DNA from: a virus | IMG/VR virus record: IMGVR_UViG_3300021956_000067 | Coordinates: 1 to 27,000 of that record | Length of the DNA stretch: 27,000 nt | Direction: 5' to 3' (one strand) | Shown here: piece by piece, positions 13,997-22,673 of the stretch | Position numbering within the stretch: the stretch's first letter is position 1 | How the letters are laid out: every line of letters begins with the position of its first letter | Translations under genes and position numbers: made by a program | The notes under the pieces: model-generated | What the model was told of the DNA's origin: nothing | Database searches by the model: none | Seen by the model: only the letters and a program-made list of their open reading frames with translations

Positions 13997-16879
13997 ATGT
14001 CAACATCAAGTTTATACACTTTTGGTAGCACAGCCAATGTCAGTGCCAACAACTTTACTACGCTTTACAATGCCGGCGGTCAGAATATCACGCCCAGCAC
14101 AGGATATGGCAACGCCAATGTGGAAAGCTTTTTGGCTGAGGGCACAGATGGTGGCAACACCATTGGTAATATCAAAGCCACAGGCAACATTTCTACCACA
14201 GGTAATGTGCTGGCCAATGCAGGTGTTTACGCTGCCAACTACTACTATGCCAACGGTGCTCCGCTAAACACACAAGGCAACTATTCAAATGCCAATGTGG
14301 CAGCATACTTGCCCACATACACAGGCAACTTGGCTGGTGGCAATCTTGCTATCACACATGACGCTGTGGTTTCTGGCAACATTACTTCTGGTATCAACAT
14401 CACTTCAGGTGCTGACATTCAAGCTACAGGCAATATCCGCACACTGGGCCCGTCTGGCAACATCACAGGCGTAAACTATGTCAGTGCCAGCTACTATTTG
14501 GGCGATGGCGGCTTGCTGTCAAACATTGGTGGCAGCTATGGCAACGCCAATGTCAGTGCATACTTGGCTGCTGGTATCTCCAGCAACATTGTCACAACTG
14601 GTAATATCACAGGCAACTACATTTTTGGTAATGGCAGCCAACTAACTGGCTTGCCAGCAACTTATTCAAATGCCAATGTGGTATCACTGCTGGCCAACTT
14701 TGGCAGCAATGTGATTTCAACCACTGGCAACATTGACGCTGGCAACATTTCAGCGACAGGCAACATCACTGTGGCTGGTAGTTTGAATTCAGATGACATC
14801 ACATCAGCTGGTGTTACAGTTTATGGTGATCAGATCATCACAGGCAACTTGACTGTTCAAGGCACAACCACAACAATCAATTCAAACACCATTGTTACCA
14901 ATGACAAAACCATTACAGTGGCCAATAACCAATCAACAGCAGCCAATGTCAACGGTGCTGGCTTGGAAGCAGGCAATCCTGCTGTGGCTACCTTGCTTTA
15001 CAATGCTCTAACCAACAGTTGGCAAAGCAATGTGGGCGTTACGCCTGTGGCCAACCTTACACAAGAACTGGGCAACAACCAAAACCGTTGGAGCACAGTG
15101 TATGCAGGTGCCATTGACGCTTCTGGCAATGTGTCAGCAGCAGGCAATGTGGCTGGTGAATATGTTATAGCCAACACAGCACTGTGGTTTGGTAGTGACA
15201 CACCAAGTGAAGCCATTACTGCTGATAACTTGACCATGAACTTTGTGACTAATGGTCAAACAAGATTGAGTATCACCTCTGGTGGCGGCAACCTGCAAGG
15301 TAACTTGATCCTAAACAACTCAATTGGCAACGGTATTCTCAACAGTTATGGTGTTGTGGCCAATGGCAACATCTTAGCATCTGGCTTTGTAAGTGCTGCA
15401 GGCAATGTCACAGGTGCCAATGTCAACACTGATTATGTAAACTTTGGATCTGGTTATGGTAACCTCACTGGTGGAGAACTGTATCTTGGCAACACCCTGG
15501 GCAGCTATCAGAATCAGGTTCGCTTGGTGGCCAATCAGAACATTGGTTATTTGCAAGTTGGCACCACAGGCAGCAATGGTTTATTCAGATTCAGCAAATG
15601 GTTGAACGCCAACACTGCTCTGGAAGTTGATACTGCCAACAATCGTGTGGGTATCAACAAAAATGCTCCTACAGTGGCATTGGATGTGGCTGGCGAGATA
15701 TCAGCCACAGGCAATATCACAGGCAACTATATCCTGGGCAATGGTTCACAGTTGACTGGGCTACCTGAGATTTATGGCAATGCCAATGTGGCCACATTCT
15801 TGGCAGCATTTGGTTCAAATACTATTGTGACCACAGGCAATATCACAGCGGGCAACTTCATTGGGTCTGGTGCTTATTTGAGCAGTTTGCCAGCAGGCAA
15901 TGTAACAGGAACTGTAAGCAGTGCCAATGTGGCCAGCCTGGTCAATGTTAGCAATGCCAACTCAACGTCTGGTAGTTCATATTACATGGCATTTGCCAGT
16001 GGTCCAGGCAACAATCAAGTTCAGATAGATGATTTTGGTCAAGGATTTACTTACACACCGAGCTCTGGAACCATTTACACCACACAAGGTTTATTCAGTG
16101 GCAATGTCACAGCGTCTGGCAATGTGATTGCTGGCAATGTAACCACAACTGGATTGATCACAGCCGCAGGTAACATTATAACCACTGGCAACATCTCAGG
16201 AAACTATTACATTGGTAATGGTTCGTTGTTGACAGGTATTGTTGCTGTTTCCAGTTACGGCAATGCCAACGTTGTGGCCAACCTGGCTGCATTGGGATCA
16301 AACCCAATCAGTTCAACTGGTAACATCACAACCACTGCCAATATTTCTGGCAACTACTTCCTGGGCAATGGATCGCAGTTGACTGGATTGCCAGCCACTT
16401 ACGGCAACGCCAACGTAGCAGCCAATTTGGCAGCATTTGGTTCTAATCCAATCAGTTCTACAGGCAATATCACAACCACTGCCAACGTATCAGCCAACTA
16501 CTATCTTGGTAATGGTTCGCAGTTGACAGGTATCTCAGCCAGTTTGCCAGCCAACATCACAGGCAATGTGTTTACATCTGTAGTCTACAGTTATGGTAAT
16601 GCCACAGGCACAATAACACCTGATATCAGTTTAGGTTCTATCCAGACCATGACCTTGACAGGCAACATCACACTCAACAGTTTGGCCAACGTCAACACAG
16701 GACAGACAGCAACATTTGTGATTTCGCAAGATGCCACAGGCAACAGACTGCTCACAAGCACCTGGAAGTTTGCGTCCAACGTTCGCACATTGTCAACAGC
16801 AGCCAATGCCATTGATATGATTTCTGTTAGCTACATTGGCAATACATATTACGCATCACTGATCAGAGGATTCCTATAA
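13997..16879 (+). CDS. Tail fibre with repeated TGN/LGNGSQLTG modules
   Basis: Encodes 960 residues. Most is built of repeated modules with the pattern TGNITGNYILGNGSQLTGLP followed by TYGNANVA and LAAFGSN; clear copies begin near residues 205, 573, 730, 778 and 826. Residues about 285-385 contain TTINSNTIVTNDKTITVANN and NRWSTVYAGAI, a segment shared with fibres of T4-like and aquatic phages. The last 90 residues (SQDATGNRLLTSTWKF, then IDMISVSYIGNTYYASLI) form a conserved C-terminal domain also present in the second fibre here. Such proteins are trimeric beta fibres that reach the host receptor. AAGGA precedes the ATG; its TAA overlaps the ATG of the next gene (TAATG). Confidence 0.88.
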   Translation: MSTSSLYTFGSTANVSANNFTTLYNAGGQNITPSTGYGNANVESFLAEGTDGGNTIGNIKATGNISTTGNVLANAGVYAANYYYANGAPLNTQGNYSNANVAAYLPTYTGNLAGGNLAITHDAVVSGNITSGINITSGADIQATGNIRTLGPSGNITGVNYVSASYYLGDGGLLSNIGGSYGNANVSAYLAAGISSNIVTTGNITGNYIFGNGSQLTGLPATYSNANVVSLLANFGSNVISTTGNIDAGNISATGNITVAGSLNSDDITSAGVTVYGDQIITGNLTVQGTTTTINSNTIVTNDKTITVANNQSTAANVNGAGLEAGNPAVATLLYNALTNSWQSNVGVTPVANLTQELGNNQNRWSTVYAGAIDASGNVSAAGNVAGEYVIANTALWFGSDTPSEAITADNLTMNFVTNGQTRLSITSGGGNLQGNLILNNSIGNGILNSYGVVANGNILASGFVSAAGNVTGANVNTDYVNFGSGYGNLTGGELYLGNTLGSYQNQVRLVANQNIGYLQVGTTGSNGLFRFSKWLNANTALEVDTANNRVGINKNAPTVALDVAGEISATGNITGNYILGNGSQLTGLPEIYGNANVATFLAAFGSNTIVTTGNITAGNFIGSGAYLSSLPAGNVTGTVSSANVASLVNVSNANSTSGSSYYMAFASGPGNNQVQIDDFGQGFTYTPSSGTIYTTQGLFSGNVTASGNVIAGNVTTTGLITAAGNIITTGNISGNYYIGNGSLLTGIVAVSSYGNANVVANLAALGSNPISSTGNITTTANISGNYFLGNGSQLTGLPATYGNANVAANLAAFGSNPISSTGNITTTANVSANYYLGNGSQLTGISASLPANITGNVFTSVVYSYGNATGTITPDISLGSIQTMTLTGNITLNSLANVNTGQTATFVISQDATGNRLLTSTWKFASNVRTLSTAANAIDMISVSYIGNTYYASLIRGFL
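16256..16543 (+). repeat. Tandem 144-bp repeat inside the first fibre gene (2 copies)
   Basis: Copy 1 (16256-16399) and copy 2 (16400-16543) align over their length, each encoding 48 residues that include NANV, SNPISSTGNITTTAN and LGNGSQLTG. They differ mostly at third codon positions. Diverged copies occur elsewhere in both fibre genes. Confidence 0.8.
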
Positions 16880-17664
16880 TGCCAACACTGCCCACAGCAC
16901 AAGGTTTTTGGAGCAACACCAATGAACGCAGGGAAGGAACTCCCAGCACCAATTCAAGCTTGACCTTTACAATCCCTGCGGGTGTGGCCAACATAAACAC
17001 CACAATCAAACAGTTTGGCACAGGCTCAATGTTTGGCAACACAGGTGGTGGCTATATTCAGACAGTGACTTCAAATCAATCACTGAGTGTGGGCACAGGA
17101 GACTTTACTGTGGAAGGATGGGTTTATGTTCCCACTGCCAGATTGACCACAGGTGGCACTGCTGATATTATTGTCAATAATGCCAGTCAAGGTCTTGGTA
17201 TACGCATGGGTCAGACTTTCAACAACGCAGGTGGTATCAATGCTCTCAGCGTTTTTGCTCGTAATGGCACCGACGGTCCCTATGTCACTGTGTCCTATCC
17301 AAGAGATGCCTGGACTCATTTTGTGGTTCAACGCAATGCCAACGCTGCCACACAATACTCTTTTTGGATCAATGGCGTCAAACAGACCATAGCAGGTGGT
17401 GGTAACCTAAACTCACAAAACTTTGCCAACGTAGGCACCAATGCACTGACCATAGGCAACTATAACTCTGGTGGCACTGGAGCTGAAAACCTGCGTGGTA
17501 TCTATGTGGACGAACTCACTGTGGCCAAAGGCATAGCGAGATATGATCCCATTGGTAACATTGTTGTTCCTGTGTATAGTTTCAACGTGGATGAATACAC
17601 AGGCATTTTGATGCATATGGATGGCACATCAGGTTCCACAACTTTTGTCAACGCAACGAGCTAA
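16879..17664 (+). CDS. LamG/concanavalin-like adhesin partner of the first fibre
   Basis: Encodes 261 residues with features of a LamG-type jelly-roll domain: a strand DFTVEGWVYV (about 75-84), a DAWTHFVVQRN strand, YSFWINGVKQ, then a closing LRGIYVDELTVAKGIARYD (about 210-230). These domains often bind carbohydrates, so it likely contacts surface polysaccharide. The start overlaps the fibre stop as TAATG, so it is translated with the first fibre. No signal peptide or catalytic triad is seen. Fold assignment is from the strand pattern, not a search. Confidence 0.8.
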   Translation: MPTLPTAQGFWSNTNERREGTPSTNSSLTFTIPAGVANINTTIKQFGTGSMFGNTGGGYIQTVTSNQSLSVGTGDFTVEGWVYVPTARLTTGGTADIIVNNASQGLGIRMGQTFNNAGGINALSVFARNGTDGPYVTVSYPRDAWTHFVVQRNANAATQYSFWINGVKQTIAGGGNLNSQNFANVGTNALTIGNYNSGGTGAENLRGIYVDELTVAKGIARYDPIGNIVVPVYSFNVDEYTGILMHMDGTSGSTTFVNATS

Positions 17665-17666
17665 TC

Positions 17667-17936
17667 ATGTATAGACTTCAACTACGCTACGATCTATTTC
17701 CAGAAGAACAACACAGTTATGGTGTTCGCGAAATCACAGAAGATGTTTTTGTGAGCCTGGCCACTGGTGTGCCTGTGCCTGCTGACATTGAACACGAACA
17801 AATCTATCGCAACAGACCAGGCGACGCCAGTTATGTTGCTGTGTGGGATCCAGAAAACAACTGCTGGGTAAACAATCTTTCAGAAGAGCAAGCTCGTGCT
17901 GCTTACAAGCCCTGGTGGCGTCAGGATTACCCATGA
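17667..17936 (+). CDS. Hypothetical 89-aa protein in the fibre cassette
   Basis: Encodes 89 residues, with an N-terminal part YRLQLRYDLFPEEQHS, a middle strand SYVAVWDPENNCWVNNL and a Trp-rich tail YKPWWRQDYP. No family is recognised. The ATG comes two bases after the LamG gene's stop, with no clear ribosome binding site, so coupling is likely. The TGA overlaps the next ATG (ATGA). Small proteins between fibre genes are often fibre-assembly chaperones, but this is inference from place alone. Confidence 0.65.
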   Translation: MYRLQLRYDLFPEEQHSYGVREITEDVFVSLATGVPVPADIEHEQIYRNRPGDASYVAVWDPENNCWVNNLSEEQARAAYKPWWRQDYP

Positions 17937-18085
17937 GTGGTGGTGTTGAGATTGGTTCTGGCATTGAGATTGGTTCTGGCATCACCATTGGTGATGTTGT
18001 GGCCTACAATGTAGAATTCATCACTGAAGATGGTGTTTACTATTTCATCACAGAAGATGGCCTAACCCTAATTGAGGAACAATAA
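17933..18085 (+). CDS. 50-aa protein with internal repeats
   Basis: Encodes 50 residues made largely of two short repeats: EIGSGIEIGSGITIG near the start and FITEDGVYYFITEDG near the end. ATG 17933 is chosen because it overlaps the previous TGA as ATGA; its TAA overlaps the second fibre's ATG as TAATG. The beta-type repeats suggest an extended fibre-like element. The function is unknown. Confidence 0.65.
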   Translation: MSGGVEIGSGIEIGSGITIGDVVAYNVEFITEDGVYYFITEDGLTLIEEQ

Positions 18086-19914
18086 TGACAACGGGAAATA
18101 TCAAATTCAGTCAACTACCCAATCTACCAGCAGCCAATATCACTGCTGCTACGATTGCTCCTGTGGTTGAAAACAACACCAACTACAAGGTCACTTTGGC
18201 CAACTTGACCAGTTACATCAACAATGGTGGCAACATCACAGCAACCACAATAAGTGCGTCAGGCAACATTACAGGTGATTACTTTATTGGTGATGGTTCA
18301 CAATTAACCAACTTGCCAACCTCACCATTAGCAGGCACTGCTACTGGTGATATTGACATGAATGCTTACGCATTGAGATCTGGTTTGATCACTTCTACAT
18401 CTACGTCGTCGCCATATAATTTGGATCTTTTTGTCACAACCAACTACGCAGGTTATGGTGGTGGTGCTGGTGGTGCTGTGTATTTGGGAACTGAGAATGG
18501 CCCTACTGCTGAAGCACAAGCCAATATTTCTGTTGGTAGCAGCTGCAGAATCAAGGCCAATGTTATTGGAGTGTATCTTGGAACCACAACATCTGTCTCT
18601 GGCGATGTTTACGCCACTGGCGTTTATCATGGTGATGGCAGCGGATTGAGCAATGTGTCTTCAACACTGCCCAGCACATTCACTGTGACAGGTAACATTG
18701 TGGGTGGCAACCTAAGTGCCACAGGTAATGTCACAGGCAATTATATTCTGGGCAATGGTAGCCAACTCACCGGCCTGCCATCTACATATTCAAACGCACA
18801 AGTTGCCACATATCTGGCGTCTGGCAATGTGACCAGCAACATTATCACCACAGGCAACATCACAGGTGCTGTGCATATTGGTTCTGGTGCTGCGTTAACC
18901 AATTTGCCAGCAGCCAACATTGTGGGCACAGTGGCCAATGCAACCTATGCTACCACTGCTGGCACAGCAACATCGGCTACCACTGCTGCCAATGCAACCT
19001 ATGCTACCACAGCTGGCACAGCAACTTCAGCTACCACAGCTACCACAGCCACTTCAGCTACTACAGCTACTACCGCAGTCACAGTGACTTCAGCCAGTCA
19101 GCCTGCTATTACCAGTGTGGGCACGCTGACCAGTTTGAGTGTGAGTGGCAACGTCACAGCCAACTACTTTGTTGGTAATGGATCAGCATTGACTGGTATA
19201 ACAGCATCTGCTGGCAATAGCATTGTGAGTGGCAATAGTTTTGCCAACGTGGCTGTGGCCAATGGCAAAGTTTGGATCAACGGTGGCAATACAATTGGTT
19301 ACTATAATCTGGCCAACGTAACAGGTTTGCAAAGCAACACAATGATTATCACCAATGGTGCCAGCAATGCCTATGTCACATTGGCAGGCTCTGGTGATAT
19401 TGTATTAAATCCAGCCCAAAGTGGTGTTTTAAGCACTGGAAACGTGTATCTGTCAACTCTGCGAATCCAAAGCAGATCATTGACCAATGCTGCTGATGGC
19501 ACATTCAGCGGCACTGTTGATACCAATGCGTTAACTGTAAATGCCAATGCTGTAGTATATGGCACTTTGTCTGTGAGTGGCAAAACCACGCTTGGTCCTT
19601 ATGTCCAAACTGTGGTCACTGTTGGTAATACCAGCACATCTATAACACCCAATGCCAGCACAGCTCCTGTGTTGAAGTTCACGGCAAACAACAACTTTAC
19701 ACTGAATGTGCCATCAAATATGACTGCGGGTCAAAGTCTGACCATGATTTTCACACAAGATGCCACAGGCAACAGAGTGATGACTGCCAACACCGCATAC
19801 AAGTTTGCCTATGGTGTGAACACCCTAAGCACCACAGCCAGTTCAACTGACGTGCTCACAGTGTTCTATGATGGCACCAACTATCTAACCAACCTAATCA
19901 AAGGATACGCATAA
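18085..19914 (+). CDS. Second tail fibre (paralogous C-terminus)
   Basis: Encodes 609 residues. It contains two modules of the TGNYILGNGSQLTGLP type (near residues 65 and 225), an Ala/Thr-rich stretch (about 285-335) with NATYATTAGTATSATTA twice and then short ATS/ATT repeats, a SASQPAITSVGTLTSLSVSGN segment widely found in phage fibres, and a last domain TFTQDATGNRVMTANTAYKFA-like that is clearly homologous to the end of the first fibre. It starts by a TAATG overlap and ends by a TAATG overlap with the glycine-rich gene. Likely a second receptor-binding fibre or an arm of the same apparatus. Confidence 0.87.
   Translation: MTTGNIKFSQLPNLPAANITAATIAPVVENNTNYKVTLANLTSYINNGGNITATTISASGNITGDYFIGDGSQLTNLPTSPLAGTATGDIDMNAYALRSGLITSTSTSSPYNLDLFVTTNYAGYGGGAGGAVYLGTENGPTAEAQANISVGSSCRIKANVIGVYLGTTTSVSGDVYATGVYHGDGSGLSNVSSTLPSTFTVTGNIVGGNLSATGNVTGNYILGNGSQLTGLPSTYSNAQVATYLASGNVTSNIITTGNITGAVHIGSGAALTNLPAANIVGTVANATYATTAGTATSATTAANATYATTAGTATSATTATTATSATTATTAVTVTSASQPAITSVGTLTSLSVSGNVTANYFVGNGSALTGITASAGNSIVSGNSFANVAVANGKVWINGGNTIGYYNLANVTGLQSNTMIITNGASNAYVTLAGSGDIVLNPAQSGVLSTGNVYLSTLRIQSRSLTNAADGTFSGTVDTNALTVNANAVVYGTLSVSGKTTLGPYVQTVVTVGNTSTSITPNASTAPVLKFTANNNFTLNVPSNMTAGQSLTMIFTQDATGNRVMTANTAYKFAYGVNTLSTTASSTDVLTVFYDGTNYLTNLIKGYA
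18934..19041 (+). repeat. 54-bp tandem repeat (2 copies) plus short repeats in the second fibre
   Basis: Two 54-bp copies (18934-18987, 18988-19041) encode NATYATTAGTATSATTAA-type sequence. They are followed by shorter GCTACC/ACAGCC-based repeats to about 19080. Such repeats can change copy number by slippage or recombination and so alter fibre length. Confidence 0.75.
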
Positions 19915-20762
19915 TGGTCTTACCATTTGGCATGGATGCTCTTTTTGCCATTCCGCAAGCCAGCGGTGGCACACAAAGCACTATCACAGTGTCTGGACAG
20001 CCATACCGTTTGCACACTTTTTATGGCAGTGGTTCTTTTGTGCTCAAAAGTGCAGCCACTGTGGAATACTTTATTGTAGGAGGTGGCGGCGGCGGTGGTG
20101 GCTCAGGTGGTGGCGGCGGCGGTGGCGGCCAAATTGTCAGCGGCACTTACAGTGCAGTCGCTGGCACTTATACTGTGACTGTTGGAGCTGGCGGAGCACA
20201 ATCAACAGCTGGGTTGGCCAGCAATGGCGGCAACTCCAGTGTGTTTAGCCAAACAGCCACAGGTGGTGGTGGTGGTGCTGGATATGGTATTAGTGTTCCT
20301 GTCAACGGTGCCACTGGTGCCAACGGTGGTGGCGGTTCTGGACAAGGCGGTGTTGGAGGTTCAGCAACTTCTGGCAATCCTGGCGGTAACGGAACCACAA
20401 TAGGATCAGGCAATGGTAATTTTGGTGGTGGCGGTGGTGGTTATGGCAGTGCTGGACAAAATGCCACCAACAACGTCAAGGCTGGCAATGGCGGATCTGG
20501 TATTACTGATAGTTTTTCTGGCGTCAGCACATATTATTCAGCAGGTGGTGGCGGTGGAGCACAAAGCACCTTGAACACTACATTTGGAACTGGTGGTTCA
20601 GGTATTGGCGGCAATGGTGGCTATAACAATGTGGCCGCCACAGCTGGTTCTGCTAACACAGGAGCTGGTGGTGGCGGCGGTGGATCAGGCGTTACTGGAC
20701 AATCAGGTGCACAAGGCGGCAGTGGCATTGTAATGATCAGATATGCGTTAACTATAGTTTAA
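19914..20762 (+). CDS. Glycine-rich adhesin-like protein
   Basis: Encodes 282 residues. After a short N-terminal part (QASGGTQSTITVSGQPYRLH, then VEYFIVGGGG) come repeated poly-glycine blocks separated by Ser/Thr/Asn/Ala-rich linkers, to a short end GIVMIRYALTIV. Glycine-rich domains of this type occur in phage tail proteins; in phage S16 the gp38 adhesin packs such blocks as polyglycine II helices at the fibre tip. The poly-Gly here is not collagen, as Gly is not every third residue. The TAATG overlap with the second fibre suggests co-production as its tip. Whether it truly folds like gp38 is inference. Confidence 0.75.
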   Translation: MVLPFGMDALFAIPQASGGTQSTITVSGQPYRLHTFYGSGSFVLKSAATVEYFIVGGGGGGGGSGGGGGGGGQIVSGTYSAVAGTYTVTVGAGGAQSTAGLASNGGNSSVFSQTATGGGGGAGYGISVPVNGATGANGGGGSGQGGVGGSATSGNPGGNGTTIGSGNGNFGGGGGGYGSAGQNATNNVKAGNGGSGITDSFSGVSTYYSAGGGGGAQSTLNTTFGTGGSGIGGNGGYNNVAATAGSANTGAGGGGGGSGVTGQSGAQGGSGIVMIRYALTIV

Positions 20763-20771
20763 GGAACAACA

Positions 20772-22673
20772 ATGGCTCAAATCAAAAGTCAATTAGACGA
20801 AGCAAGAATCCCATTTGCTAAGATGACATTCTCTCCAGATGTGCCATCAACAGCCTTGGGACCCAACGAATACAACGCAGGCGTCAATGTGGAAACAGAT
20901 GTGCGTGGTATTCGCAGTCAAGCAGGTGATGAAGAAATCCTAACTGCTGTTCCTGGCACACCAACTTATGTCAGTTCCAACTATCGTCGCAATGGCGAGT
21001 TTTGGTTTATTGTTGCTACCACAGAAGGCAAGTGGTGGGCAACCAATGGCACAGATGTGGATTGGTATGATATCACTCCTGGTGGCGGCACATTCACAGG
21101 TTATGCTCAAAACACCAACATCACAGAAGCCTGGAACGGCACTGTGCCGTTTTTCAATGACAGCCTAAATCCTCCCATGTTCCTGCCAGACACAGCAGGT
21201 GCTGTGTTGATTCCGTATTCAAACACATTGCCTGCCAGCATTTCCAACATTGTTTCACTTGCTCCAACATATCCTGACCGTTATCGTTTGACATTCAAAG
21301 CTGCTGTGACAACCGCTTACACAGCCGGTGAACAAATTGTGATCAGTGACGTCAACAACTACATCAACGGTGTTTACACTGTGGCAGGTGGCACTACCAC
21401 CTATGTGGATTATATCGCAGTGCCAGGTGCCAGTTACCCAGGTGGTGGTGTAGGATCCGTGGCTCCAAAATATGCCTGGAACTACAACCCCAACTGGAAG
21501 AGTTATTATGCTGGTTGGATGCGTATCTACAACACCCCCAACGTGGGTTCAATCCTGGTGGCTGGTAATCTAACTGCCACTCAACTGGACGACACAGACA
21601 TAAACTATCCTGTCACAGTGCAGTGGAGTCAAAACTTTGGTCTCAATGAAGCTCCGCTGACCTGGCAACCCACAGTGACCAACGTGGCCAACCAGTTGGA
21701 AGTGCCCTTGCGTGGCACATGTGTGGATGCGTTCCCATCAAATGGTCAACTGTTCTTGTGCTCATATTGGGACACTGTGGTGTTTAGTCCTTTGAACTAT
21801 ACCACAACATCAACACCTATCCTGGGTGTGCGATTGTTTAACCAAGGACGTGGCATGCTCACAAGCAATGCCTGGGCCAACACAGACAAACTGGTATACG
21901 GTGTAGACAGCAGAGACATTTGGGTGTTTGATGGCAATGACTTTCAGGGCGTTGGCAATCAGCGTGTGAAGAACTGGTTCTATGATCAACTGGACCCTGC
22001 TCATGTTCAGCAGATGTTCATGGAAGTAAACACACAACGCAACCAAGTTGAAATCTATTACACAGACAAAAACTATGATCCCATCACCAATCCTGGTGGA
22101 TCACCCAACAAGATGATCTCATATCGCTATGATTTGGATTGCTGGAACGCTCCAAGAGATGTATCAGAAGCTACCTTTGCTTGTGAATCACCTGTGTGGT
22201 CCTATGATGATCCTGATTGGTCCAGCAACGAAGGATCACGCACAGTGGTCTATGCTCGCGGTGTCACTGATGTTCCATTGGTTCAGAAAGACCAAGGCTA
22301 CAGTTGGATTGATGGCGGTGCCATTGATTCAGTGTTCCGCAGAGACAATATCAAAATGCTGCCCAACTATTCCGGCAAAGTCATGGTTCATCGCATACTG
22401 CCAGAAGTTGTAAACATGGGCAACAGTGAGCTGCCCATCTATCCATCAACAGGCAACATTTCAGTTACCATTGAAGGTGCTGATTCTGTGGGTTCAGAAC
22501 CTGTCAGCACAGTGGCTGTTGAAATGCCCATTGACACTGCCAATCCTTGGGCACAGATCAATCAAAACGCTTTCCGTGTAAACTCCATTGAACTCAGTAA
22601 CTCATCCAATGTAGACATTTGGATGTGTAGTGCCACCACATGGCAATATACACAAGTTGAGGATGACCGCTGA
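20772..22673 (+). CDS. Putative tail nozzle/stabilisation protein (gp10/gp12-like)
   Basis: Encodes 633 residues, beta-rich, with many aromatic-containing strands, beginning with an N-terminal KSQLDEARIPFAKMTFSPDV and a PNEYNAGVNVETDVRGIRSQAG motif common at the start of podovirus nozzle-like proteins, followed by repeated blades (for example GKWWATNGTDVDWYDITPGG; WVFDGNDFQGVG). These features suggest a beta-propeller tail protein closing the channel, as P22 gp10 or T7 gp12 do. AAGGA precedes the ATG. The TGA overlaps the next ATG (TGATG). The family call is tentative but size and position fit. Confidence 0.6.
   Translation: MAQIKSQLDEARIPFAKMTFSPDVPSTALGPNEYNAGVNVETDVRGIRSQAGDEEILTAVPGTPTYVSSNYRRNGEFWFIVATTEGKWWATNGTDVDWYDITPGGGTFTGYAQNTNITEAWNGTVPFFNDSLNPPMFLPDTAGAVLIPYSNTLPASISNIVSLAPTYPDRYRLTFKAAVTTAYTAGEQIVISDVNNYINGVYTVAGGTTTYVDYIAVPGASYPGGGVGSVAPKYAWNYNPNWKSYYAGWMRIYNTPNVGSILVAGNLTATQLDDTDINYPVTVQWSQNFGLNEAPLTWQPTVTNVANQLEVPLRGTCVDAFPSNGQLFLCSYWDTVVFSPLNYTTTSTPILGVRLFNQGRGMLTSNAWANTDKLVYGVDSRDIWVFDGNDFQGVGNQRVKNWFYDQLDPAHVQQMFMEVNTQRNQVEIYYTDKNYDPITNPGGSPNKMISYRYDLDCWNAPRDVSEATFACESPVWSYDDPDWSSNEGSRTVVYARGVTDVPLVQKDQGYSWIDGGAIDSVFRRDNIKMLPNYSGKVMVHRILPEVVNMGNSELPIYPSTGNISVTIEGADSVGSEPVSTVAVEMPIDTANPWAQINQNAFRVNSIELSNSSNVDIWMCSATTWQYTQVEDDR

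Noticed and set aside
18934-19080. A CRISPR-like or satellite repeat array
   Set aside because: The repeats are directly tandem, without unique spacers, are in frame within a fibre gene and encode low-complexity Ala/Thr sequence.
13997-19914. A diversity-generating retroelement acting on the fibre genes
   Set aside because: No reverse transcriptase and no template/variable repeat pair with adenine-specific differences was seen in the window.
19914-20762. A collagen-like fibre
   Set aside because: Glycines occur in blocks rather than at every third position, and proline is nearly absent.
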